Positions 34,475-42,955 of a DNA stretch of 64,000 bases are shown here, one piece after another. The notes beneath the pieces are model-generated. The model was not told the origin of the DNA. It did no database searches and was given only the letters and a program-made list of their open reading frames with translations. The position numbers were made by a program, and so were the translations under genes. This DNA comes from Clostridia bacterium. Its GTDB lineage: Bacteria > Bacillota > Clostridia > Oscillospirales > CAG-272. Position 1 is the stretch's first letter; every line of letters starts with the position of its first letter. Location of the stretch: NCBI GenBank assembly GCA_017625755.1, contig JAGAKG010000028.1, positions 1-64,000 on the forward strand, given 5' to 3'.

Positions 34475-35839
34475 TTAATTCTTCAACGAATGTATAGGAG
34501 CGGGAATTCTTCCGCCGCGCGCTATGAAATCGGCGCAGGAATAATCGCTGAGCTTCATTATCGGCGCGTAGCCGAGAAGTCCGCCAAACTCAACCTTGTC
34601 TCCGACTCCCTTTCCGTATGCGGGAATAACTCTTACAGCAGTTGTCTTTGTGTTCGCCACACCTATCGATATCTCGTCGGCGATAATTCCGCAGATCACT
34701 TCCTCTGAAGTATCACCGGGAATAGCGATCATATCAAGTCCGACAGAGCAAACGGCAGTCATCGCCTCAAGCTTTTCAAGAGAGAGCGCTCCGCACTCTA
34801 CCGCGTCTATCATTCCCGCGTCCTCTGATACGGGTATGAACGCGCCTGAAAGTCCGCCGACATGAGAGGACGCCATAACTCCGCCCTTCTTGACCGCGTC
34901 GTTGAGAAGCGCGAGAGCCGCGGTCGTGCCGTGTCCACCGCACTTTTCGAGTCCCATAGCCTCAAGGATATGCGCAACCGAGTCGCCTACGGCAGGCGTG
35001 GGCGCGAGCGAGAGGTCGACTATACCAAAAGGCACGCCAAGTCTCTTTGAAGCCTCGCTTGCCACGAGCTGTCCCATTCTGGTTATCTTGAACGCCGTTT
35101 TCTTGATTATCTCGGCGAGAGTTGAAAAATCGCACTGCCCTGCTCTGCGTATCGCGGAGTTGACAACACCGGGGCCCGAAACTCCGACAGACACAACGCT
35201 CTCAGCCTCTCCGACACCGTGGAAAGCCCCCGCCATAAAGGGGTTGTCCTCGGGTACATTCGCAAAGACCACGAGCTTCGCGCAGCCGATAGATTCCTTA
35301 TCCCTCGTAAGATATGCAGTCTTTTTTATAACGCTTCCCATCTTAGCGACGGCATCCATATTGATACCCGCCTTTGTGGAAGCCACATTTACCGAGGAGC
35401 AAACAAGCTCTGTCTCGGAAAGCGCGTACGGAATCGACTCGATAAGATTTGCCGCGTTCACGGTAAATCCCTTCTGAACGAGCGCTCCGTATCCGCCGAT
35501 AAAGTTGATACCGAGCGTGTGCGCCGCTCTGTCAAGCGTTTTCGCGATACGAACATAGTCCTCGGGGGAATATTTTCCGCCAACGAGCGATATGGGAGTT
35601 ACAGAAACTCGCTTGTTTATTATCGGTATACCAAGCTCCTTTTCTATATCTCCGCCGACGCTCACGAGATTTTCCGCAGTCCTCGTTATCTTATCGTAAA
35701 TTCTGTCGCAGACCACGCCAACATCGTCGGAAGCGCAGTCGTAAAGAGAAATACCCATAGTTATCGTTCTGATATCGAGGTTTTCCTCTTTTATCATATT
35801 TATCGTTTCAAGAATATCGTTTATGTTTATATTGACCAT
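34475..35839 (-). CDS. UPF0210 (PFL) family protein
   Basis: A 454-residue protein of the UPF0210/DUF711 family, related in fold to pyruvate formate-lyase-like proteins but without the glycyl radical motif. It contains [53 protein letters not shown] and [16 protein letters not shown]. Function unknown. It is preceded by an ACT-domain gene with a 9-nt gap, a pairing conserved in many Firmicutes, so the ACT protein is probably its regulatory subunit. Confidence 0.93.
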   Translation of the reverse strand: MVNININDILETINMIKEENLDIRTITMGISLYDCASDDVGVVCDRIYDKITRTAENLVSVGGDIEKELGIPIINKRVSVTPISLVGGKYSPEDYVRIAKTLDRAAHTLGINFIGGYGALVQKGFTVNAANLIESIPYALSETELVCSSVNVASTKAGINMDAVAKMGSVIKKTAYLTRDKESIGCAKLVVFANVPEDNPFMAGAFHGVGEAESVVSVGVSGPGVVNSAIRRAGQCDFSTLAEIIKKTAFKITRMGQLVASEASKRLGVPFGIVDLSLAPTPAVGDSVAHILEAMGLEKCGGHGTTAALALLNDAVKKGGVMASSHVGGLSGAFIPVSEDAGMIDAVECGALSLEKLEAMTAVCSVGLDMIAIPGDTSEEVICGIIADEISIGVANTKTTAVRVIPAYGKGVGDKVEFGGLLGYAPIMKLSDYSCADFIARGGRIPAPIHSLKN

Positions 35840-35848
35840 CGCCCGACC

Positions 35849-36118
35849 TCATATTCTGTGCATAGAATTAAAAATATCCTCGTGCATCGTGCGGATATCG
35901 AGGTTGTTTTCCTCGCCGAGCTTTTTCATTGCGTCAACAAAATCGGTAAAAGGCATATTTATACCCTCTATATCAATGACCATTATCATCGCAAAATACT
36001 CCTTGAGAACGCTCTGCGATATCTCGGTTATGTTTGCTCCTACCTCGGCACACTTGGTGCTTACCTTAGCGATTATTCCCTTACTGTCGTGACCGACGAC
36101 CGTAACTACAGCCTTCAT
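35849..36118 (-). CDS. ACT-domain protein (UPF0237)
   Basis: An 89-residue single ACT domain: MKAVVTVVGHDSKGIIAKVS, then GANITEISQSVL and YFAMIMVIDIEG. Such domains bind amino acids and control a partner; the partner here is presumably the UPF0210 protein immediately downstream. A promoter is at 36167-36195. Confidence 0.93.
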   Translation of the reverse strand: MKAVVTVVGHDSKGIIAKVSTKCAEVGANITEISQSVLKEYFAMIMVIDIEGINMPFTDFVDAMKKLGEENNLDIRTMHEDIFNSMHRI

Positions 36119-36166
36119 TTTTCTTTTTCCTCTCCTTATATCAAGAAATCTGTTTGGATATTACAT

Positions 36167-36195
36167 ATTATAACAGATTTTTCCTCAAATTGCAA
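36167..36195 (-). promoter_or_regulatory. Promoter of the ACT/UPF0210 pair
   Basis: Minus-strand TTGCAA (plus 36190-36195) and TATAAT (plus 36167-36172), 17-bp spacing. Confidence 0.7.
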
Positions 36196-36220
36196 TACAA
36201 TTGAAAATATTTAACTCACA

Positions 36221-36256
36221 AAAAGGGCTGGTTATCTGAACCAACCCTTTAGTATA
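36221..36256 (-). terminator. Terminator of the large membrane-protein gene
   Basis: AAAGGGTTGGTT and AACCAGCCCTTT (with one G-T pair) flank a short loop; TTTTTG follows on the minus strand. Confidence 0.8.
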
Positions 36257-36267
36257 TTTTCAGTATA

Positions 36268-39200
36268 TCACGAAACGATATAATCCCCATTACCCTCGAT
36301 AACAGCCGAACCGCCCGTGAGAGCTATCATCTTGACCGCGTTTGCGCTGAAGCTCTGCGCCTTAACGGTCAGTGGCTTATTGATAACGCCCCTCGCCAAA
36401 ATCTTGACATAGCAAGTGCTTCGCGGAACGAGTCCTCTATCCCTCAGCTCTCTAAGCGTAACAGTCTCACCCGCTCCGAAGTTATCCGAGATAGTGTCGA
36501 CATTGATAAAAGCCTTCTTTCCTCTGAATATCTCGGGGGACTCATCCTTGACTATTATCTCCTCGACCTGACTGTCGGGAACCAGCGTGTCCGCCTCCTC
36601 GGCGCTCACCGCATCCATAGTTTCTATATGAATAGTAGCCTCAATGTCATCGGCAAAATCAGCTCCGACATTCTCGGGCAGGGCGGGCGTCTCATCGACC
36701 GACTCCTCCTCGCTCTGCTCTGCTCTGCGCATAGCAAGAATACGAGCGGCGCAAACGGCAATATATACCCCAAGCGCAACATCAAGCACGGCAAGGATTA
36801 TCACCATAGCAAGTCCGCCGCGGGGCGCGATAATGCTAAGCATTGGCATAGGAGCAACGAACAGCGACAGAAGCGTCTGCTTCTTCTTTCTCATAAGCAG
36901 AGTAAGAACCGCCGCAACAGCACCCTCTATAAGCGCGAGAACACCAAGAATTATGATTATCGGAAGCAGGTCGACCGTCTTTTCACCGACTATTATAAAC
37001 TCGGAGAAATGCTCGGTCTCGAATACCAAAAAGGCACCGTCGCGCTTGGCGTCGTAATACTCTGCGCTTCCGTCCTCGGAAATATACACCGCGCGGAGAC
37101 GGTCAATATCTCTCATCGACTTCGGCAAGAGTATTCTCACGGTATATTTTCCGCTGTAATCGCTCCACAGAGCCCCGTTTCTGATAAGCTTGATGTCGTA
37201 TACCGCCTTGATGTCGGAATCCTCGAGTATTCTCGCGATATCGGCATCGGTGAGCGGATCGCTGCCCACATAGGATATGCGTGAGCGCTTGAGCGCCTGC
37301 TCAAGCTTTGTTTCGTGCGCTCTCTCTATGTCCTTTTCGGTAATCGAGAGCGAGATGTCGAAATAAAGTCCCTCGCTTCCCGAAATAACACCCCAAAGCT
37401 TGTCCGTAACGGTATCGTGACCTGCGGGATAGTCGGTAGAGGAGCCCGAGGAAATACCTATATCTCCCGAATTTATCCAGTCTACCCTTATATCACGCAT
37501 GATCTTTATTCTGTCATCAACCGTCTTGTTCATCGCTTCCTCGCCAAGACGCTTGTCGAACTGCTCAAGCTCGGCGAGAGTGTGTTGATATATCTCGGTA
37601 AGCTCCTCGAAATTCTGCTTGGAATATCTGTCAGAGCTATCCGCAAGCTCGTCATAAGCCTCGGTAAGCCGTTTTTTGGCGGCGTTTCTTGCCGCGTCAA
37701 ACTCGGAGAGCACCGAGCTCATAAGCCTGAGCGCGTTATCTCTCGCGTTTACGAACTCACCTATACTCTTGCCCTGCTCTATCGCGGATACGGCGTCGCT
37801 ATAGGCTTTCTTTATGGCATTGTAATTTTCCTCTGAATAATCTGCCGCGTCAAAGCTCTCAAAACTCTGACGAAGCTCGTTCTTTATAGCTCCGCGGGCG
37901 TTCTCGGTATTGAGCAGAGACGCATCCGCAAGGGATTTGTCTATCGCGTCCTTACCCTCCGCGAGTCCTGCCGATATACCGTCCGTATCAGTCGCGGATT
38001 CTATTCTGCCAAGATAGAGAGCGTAAGCCGTCTCAATCTCGCCCTTGATTGCGCCCGACTCAGCCTCACTCAGATATTTCAGCTCTCCGAGCTTCGCAAG
38101 CGCACCGTCGCGACTTGCCAAAAGCGAACCCTTTGCCGCCTCGCGAGCCAGATATATGCGCTCGTTTTCGGCGTTTTCCGCCGCAGCGTCCTCGAGGATT
38201 CCGTCGGCAAAGCTCAGATATTCAGCCGCCCTTTGCTCAATCTCGGCTATATCGCTCATAGGAGCGATGTCTGCCGCGGCGGTATTTGCTCCGCTCGTAA
38301 GCGGCTCTGTGTATACCGAGGCATCGTCGAGATATTTTTTGTTTGCTATATCTGCCTTCGCCGCGCGCTCCTTGTCTCTTATCTTTTTGGTATTAGCCGC
38401 GATAGCCGCCGCAAGATTTGCGCGCTCCGCCTCGGCATAAAGCGCTTCCAGCTCTGCGCGCGCCGCATCTCTTATACCGTCAATTTCCGAAAGGCTCGCC
38501 GCCGCTCCGAGCTGCGAAGCTCTCTCGCTGTGCTTGTTCCGCATAGCGGATATGACGGCATTCGGATTTTCCAGATATTTGATTTCATATTTCATTCTGT
38601 AAAGGCAGTTCTCAAGCGCGCCGTCTACCAGCCGCAGAGCGTGTTCTCTATGCTCCTCGAGAAGGGCGTTACATTCGCCCACTATCCCGTCGGCTGCAGA
38701 CTTTGCCTCTGTCAGCGCGTCCTGTGCCGCGCCTACCGTCGCCTTGCTCTTTATAGCTCCGTCATAGGACGAATAGCTTTCTTCAAGTTTGTTAAGCGCC
38801 GAGGTGGCGTTGTGTGTACCGTATATTCCCTTTATCCTTGACTCGGCTCTCCTTGCATATATCAGCCAGTCCGCTCGAAGCTTTGCCTTGCCAAGCTCGG
38901 TCTCGATGTCCGCCTCGTTTGCGCAGACATCAAAGATACCGCCGTCGACATTGTATTCAGCCACAAGCGTGCTCATTCCGTCGAGCGTGTCGGCAGAGGA
39001 AAGCGTGACATATTCAACAAGCGCGTCCTTAGCGCCCACTATTGCGATATCAAATAAGATATTGTCAAACGCGCTCCAATCGTCGGCTATCTCGCCGAGC
39101 GCGTCAGCGGCTACCACCGTATCGGAAACCGATTTCGACATAGCGGAAAGAAGCGCCATTGAATACTCGCCGTCCCTACCGTCGAAAAGATTGGCGAGGA

Positions 39201-40002
39201 GCGAGTCTGCCCCAGCCTTGAGATCGGCGTTAAATCCGCTCACCGACGAAGATTCGCCAATCGCGTGTATAAAGGAAATGATGGTTTTGTCGGTCGTGGC
39301 GTTCTGCGCATACATACCATCGCCGTATATTTTGTCATATAAGGAAGCAAAGCTCTCCTGAGCCTTTTCTCTCGCACGCTGAATTTCTATCGCTTCTTTC
39401 GCTTCGCCGTATATTCTATCGAATTCCGACTCGTCAAAAGCCGATACTTCCTTTATATTCAGCTCGTAGGAATATGCAAGAATCGCTATCTGCTGAGAGT
39501 CTGTCGGACTATATAGCATCTCTATACGCTGAACATATATCTCCTTCATCACATTCAGCGCATAGGTCTCCTCCTTCGCCTCAAGGTCGGCGACATCCGA
39601 ATTTCCCTTTATCGAATTGAGGATATCTCTGTATTCGGGCGTTACAACGGCAAGCTCGTCCTCTCCGAGCGTTGGAGAATGTGTGACATATACCCACGCG
39701 CACCTACCCGCGGTACGCCCCTTGATATAGTACATATTTATCTCGTCGCTAAGATCCTCGGTATTTATACGCGAGTCTCCGCGAAGCTGAGTGATAGCCA
39801 TCGCGTAGGGCGTGATCTCAGCGTTTATCGCGGTATCCGCGTATTCGTCCATTAAGCTCTCGAGCTTGTCGTACTTGTCGGTTATCTCCGCAACATTTTG
39901 AGTATAGTAATCTACCTCTGCCGCGCTGACCGATACCCCAAAGCAGAGTGTGGCGAGTACGATAAAAAAAGATAAGATAAGAGCCGTTTTTTTCATCCTC
40001 AT
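36268..40002 (-). CDS. Large exported coiled-coil membrane protein with a uL15-like C-terminal domain
   Basis: A 1244-residue protein. A signal peptide is clear (KKTALILSFFIVLATLCFGV, Ala-rich cleavage region near 26-28). Residues about 30-870 are mostly helical with Ala/Glu/Lys-rich segments resembling FIVAR-like repeats. Residues about 870-1005 form a beta-rich domain. Three transmembrane segments follow near 1011-1037, 1044-1060 and 1063-1089, then an acidic linker, and the last 84 residues (1161-1244) resemble the C-terminal part of ribosomal protein uL15: TLRELRDRGLVP, YVKILARGVINKPLTVKA, SFSANAVKMIALTGGSAVIEG. With three segments, this domain would be cytoplasmic. The start at 40002 is set by AAGGAAGTG; upstream sequence holds the promoter. 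Function unknown. Confidence 0.85.
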   Translation of the reverse strand: MRMKKTALILSFFIVLATLCFGVSVSAAEVDYYTQNVAEITDKYDKLESLMDEYADTAINAEITPYAMAITQLRGDSRINTEDLSDEINMYYIKGRTAGRCAWVYVTHSPTLGEDELAVVTPEYRDILNSIKGNSDVADLEAKEETYALNVMKEIYVQRIEMLYSPTDSQQIAILAYSYELNIKEVSAFDESEFDRIYGEAKEAIEIQRAREKAQESFASLYDKIYGDGMYAQNATTDKTIISFIHAIGESSSVSGFNADLKAGADSLLANLFDGRDGEYSMALLSAMSKSVSDTVVAADALGEIADDWSAFDNILFDIAIVGAKDALVEYVTLSSADTLDGMSTLVAEYNVDGGIFDVCANEADIETELGKAKLRADWLIYARRAESRIKGIYGTHNATSALNKLEESYSSYDGAIKSKATVGAAQDALTEAKSAADGIVGECNALLEEHREHALRLVDGALENCLYRMKYEIKYLENPNAVISAMRNKHSERASQLGAAASLSEIDGIRDAARAELEALYAEAERANLAAAIAANTKKIRDKERAAKADIANKKYLDDASVYTEPLTSGANTAAADIAPMSDIAEIEQRAAEYLSFADGILEDAAAENAENERIYLAREAAKGSLLASRDGALAKLGELKYLSEAESGAIKGEIETAYALYLGRIESATDTDGISAGLAEGKDAIDKSLADASLLNTENARGAIKNELRQSFESFDAADYSEENYNAIKKAYSDAVSAIEQGKSIGEFVNARDNALRLMSSVLSEFDAARNAAKKRLTEAYDELADSSDRYSKQNFEELTEIYQHTLAELEQFDKRLGEEAMNKTVDDRIKIMRDIRVDWINSGDIGISSGSSTDYPAGHDTVTDKLWGVISGSEGLYFDISLSITEKDIERAHETKLEQALKRSRISYVGSDPLTDADIARILEDSDIKAVYDIKLIRNGALWSDYSGKYTVRILLPKSMRDIDRLRAVYISEDGSAEYYDAKRDGAFLVFETEHFSEFIIVGEKTVDLLPIIIILGVLALIEGAVAAVLTLLMRKKKQTLLSLFVAPMPMLSIIAPRGGLAMVIILAVLDVALGVYIAVCAARILAMRRAEQSEEESVDETPALPENVGADFADDIEATIHIETMDAVSAEEADTLVPDSQVEEIIVKDESPEIFRGKKAFINVDTISDNFGAGETVTLRELRDRGLVPRSTCYVKILARGVINKPLTVKAQSFSANAVKMIALTGGSAVIEGNGDYIVS

Positions 40003-40036
40003 TTGCTTACACTTCCTTAACACAGTTTGATAACAT

Positions 40037-40065
40037 ATTATACCATTTTTTTGTATTTCAGTCAA
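40037..40065 (-). promoter_or_regulatory. Promoter of the large membrane-protein gene
   Basis: Minus-strand TTGACT (plus 40060-40065) and TATAAT (plus 40037-40042), 17-bp spacing, 35 nt before the start codon. Confidence 0.8.
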
Positions 40066-40195
40066 TAAAATAATAACTTTTACAACTAAAAAACAAGAAA
40101 ATATTTCTCTTTCACAAAAACGGCTCGGAAAAGGCGGTCACACCCTGTCAAAAAAGCTTGAAGCGTGTATGCAACGCAGGAAGCGTTCCATAAAA

Positions 40196-42613
40196 TCATT
40201 CTCTGTTTATTTTTATCATAACCACCGATATATCGTCGTCGCCGCTCTCGCGCACGGCTCTCTCGACGATCATCTCGGCTGTACGCTCAATACCCTCGCT
40301 CTCGACATTTCTTTTAAGAAGCTCAAAGAGCCACGGGCACTCGTCCTTTCCCTGCGTAACGCCGTCGCTTACCATAACTATAATATCCCCGTCGCCCACA
40401 TCAAAGCTTATCTTTTTCGCGTCAAGCTCACGGATTATCCCCACGGGAACGGTCTTTGAGCGAAGCTTGAAAAGACTGCCGTTGCGGAACACATAGGTGG
40501 GCGCGGCACCGCTCTTATAAAAGGAAGCCTTTCCGCCTATCAGGTCAAGCTCCATAAGGTCGACCGTCGCAGAACATTCGTGCATGCTTCCACCGCCCTT
40601 GTTCCTCAAAAATCCGTTGAGTAGCTTCAGGGCGGTGTCACATCTGCTTGCCGCCACGAGCATCTTTTGTAAAAACATCACGCATATACCCGAGGTCAGA
40701 GCCGCGTCGCGTCCCGAGCCCATTCCGTCGCTGATAAGCGCGTAAAATCGATCGTCACCGCTCTCAAAGATACTCATAGTATCTCCGCAGAAATTCTTCT
40801 CGCTTCCTGCCATCACCGAGCGGCTCGCGTGCTCCACACTTATCCTCCGCCCTACCGAAAGCGTCATATACGCACGGCCGTCCTCTCTCTCCTCTACATC
40901 ACAATCGAAAAAGCGCTCTCCGCACACGCGCCCGACAAGCGAGATTATCCTGTCACGGTTTTTTCGCAGATATTCCGCCGAGGACGCGCCAAGCACGACC
41001 CGCCGCCTTCTTGTGCCATACGCCACGGCGGCGCTTACCTCTATCCCCTCGGCGTTCATCGCCTCACATATCCGCTCGCTCATCTCGGCATCACATTCAA
41101 GCTCCGCGCCGTCAATGCTCATCGCGCCCGCGAGAAGGTCGGACATCGCCTCGTAGTCAAGCGCGAATATCTCGGTCTTGTCGCATAAAAGCAGCTGCTT
41201 TGTGTGAAGCATACAGTTGTGATTTATCTCATCTATGATATCGGGCATACGCTCGCATATCTTCAGCATAGCATCGGGAATATCCTCATTACTTATACGC
41301 CCCGACTTGTGAAGCTTTGCGCTCACCGAGGCTATGGCGGCTATCGTGTCGGTATAATTCTCCTCCCAGCACAGCTCTCTGTGGCGACAGTTGGCGCAGC
41401 AGGCGTCAAAGGCATCGTCACATATCTGCTTCACATCTGCCGCAAGGGGCTTGCGCGTTCTCTCGCCCAAATCCCTAAAAAACGCAGACATCTCGCCGAA
41501 AGTTCCGCATATATTTTTGACCCTCTGCTCGGTGGCGTCAAGTCGGACATTTCCGATAATCCCGTACCCTATCTCACATTTCGCCACCTCGCGCTCCTCG
41601 CCTACTCTCTCTGCCACGGCTTCTGCTTTCGCGCTTAAGAATAGCTTGTCCAGAACCGCAAAAAGCAGACTCGCCGCAAGGAGAGCGGGAAGAAGCGCGG
41701 TTATCGCGCCGATGCCGCTCACATAAAGTCCCCACGCAAGACCGACGGTGAGAGCCGCGCAAGAGGCGAATACCGCGGAGACACGCCAGAGCGCGCCCGA
41801 CGCGACCGCCGCAAAAATAAAGACGGGCGCGAGCATAGGAGAATAGGCAAGTCCGCAGATAATACCCGACGCGATGCCGTGTATTATTCCCTTTTTGCGG
41901 CAGATATAAAGCGTGACGAGCATAGCCCCAAATACGGCTAAGGAAACGCCGTAAATATTCACATCTCTCGCCGCATATACGGTGGCAAATGCGATAGCTC
42001 CCGAGGAAAGATATCCAAATTTCGTCGCCTCTTTTTTGCCCCTGAACCCTCCGTATGAGAGCAGGACAGCCGCAGGAGCGGCGAGCATCGCGAGTATCGC
42101 GCCCCAGAGGTCGTAATATAGGAATCCGCCTACTATCAGCGAATATATCCCTACCGTAAACGCGCCCACGCAGGATGTGGTCATTCGCAGACAGATATTT
42201 TCGGAAAAGAGCATCGGAAATATCTCCCCGACGCTTCTCTCGCCGCTGTTTTCATCCTTATGCCAAGGCATATCAAGCGTAAGCCTCACGAGTATGCGTA
42301 TCACCAGCGCCACCGCGTAAGCGCATATCCACACGACAGGCTCGTCCGAGCCAAAAGCCGATAGGCAGACTCCCGCGAAAATATACGGCACCTTTTTGTC
42401 TGCCGCGCAGAGAAACGCCATACCAAACGGTCTCGCGCCAAACGGAAGCTCGCATATCCCGAGCAGATATCCGCAAAGGGCGTAGAGAAAGCCCACGAAT
42501 ATCTCCCTCGCCACATCAGACACCCGTCCCCTCTTTTTAATCTTTACATCGGCAAAGGCATTGCCCTCGCTCTCTGCCGTACCCATACCGTATTCTCTTT
42601 CATCGGCGTTCAT
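40196..42613 (-). CDS. spoIIE: Stage II sporulation protein E
   Basis: An 805-residue PP2C phosphatase with the SpoIIE layout: an N-terminal region with about ten hydrophobic helices (residues ~45-320), a central linker, and a C-terminal PP2C domain with FYALISDGMGSGRDAALTSG and DIIVMVSDGVTQGKDECPW. In sporulating Firmicutes it dephosphorylates SpoIIAA to release sigma-F in the forespore. The gene strongly suggests that the organism or its recent ancestors form spores. Start 42613 has GGAAGG upstream. Spo0A-box-like TTCGACC (42745-42751) and AGTCGAA (42703-42709) lie nearby. Confidence 0.95.
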   Translation of the reverse strand: MNADEREYGMGTAESEGNAFADVKIKKRGRVSDVAREIFVGFLYALCGYLLGICELPFGARPFGMAFLCAADKKVPYIFAGVCLSAFGSDEPVVWICAYAVALVIRILVRLTLDMPWHKDENSGERSVGEIFPMLFSENICLRMTTSCVGAFTVGIYSLIVGGFLYYDLWGAILAMLAAPAAVLLSYGGFRGKKEATKFGYLSSGAIAFATVYAARDVNIYGVSLAVFGAMLVTLYICRKKGIIHGIASGIICGLAYSPMLAPVFIFAAVASGALWRVSAVFASCAALTVGLAWGLYVSGIGAITALLPALLAASLLFAVLDKLFLSAKAEAVAERVGEEREVAKCEIGYGIIGNVRLDATEQRVKNICGTFGEMSAFFRDLGERTRKPLAADVKQICDDAFDACCANCRHRELCWEENYTDTIAAIASVSAKLHKSGRISNEDIPDAMLKICERMPDIIDEINHNCMLHTKQLLLCDKTEIFALDYEAMSDLLAGAMSIDGAELECDAEMSERICEAMNAEGIEVSAAVAYGTRRRRVVLGASSAEYLRKNRDRIISLVGRVCGERFFDCDVEEREDGRAYMTLSVGRRISVEHASRSVMAGSEKNFCGDTMSIFESGDDRFYALISDGMGSGRDAALTSGICVMFLQKMLVAASRCDTALKLLNGFLRNKGGGSMHECSATVDLMELDLIGGKASFYKSGAAPTYVFRNGSLFKLRSKTVPVGIIRELDAKKISFDVGDGDIIVMVSDGVTQGKDECPWLFELLKRNVESEGIERTAEMIVERAVRESGDDDISVVMIKINRE

Positions 42614-42955
42614 AGCTTTACCTTCCTTTTCATTATTTTTCCTGTTCTTCAAAGAAGAATACATAACCGTAATTTATTTTACTCCTGCAAGTTTAAAATT
42701 AAAGTCGAAGCTTGGCAAGTCGCACTCTATTCCGTCCACTATATTTCGACCGTCCTCTCGCTCTCAAAAGCTTTTTCCCCCGAAAACCCCGATTTTCACG
42801 CCCCAAACAGAGAAATTTGACAAATAACATCGTTCGGTTTTCAATAGATTTATAAACTCATATAACAAATTTTTTATATTTTTTAACAAATTTCTTATAG
42901 CATATTTCAGAAGTAAGGCTTACAATAAAATTACCAAAAAAACAAGGAGAATATT
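42614..42955. other. Gene-free divergent region between spoIIE and the glycosidase
   Basis: This 342-bp region is C-rich near spoIIE and very AT-rich from about 42830 to 42950. It contains two Spo0A-box-like 7-mers, a TTGACA (42817-42822) without a convincing -10 box, and no clear promoter or RNA. I see no gene. Confidence 0.6.
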
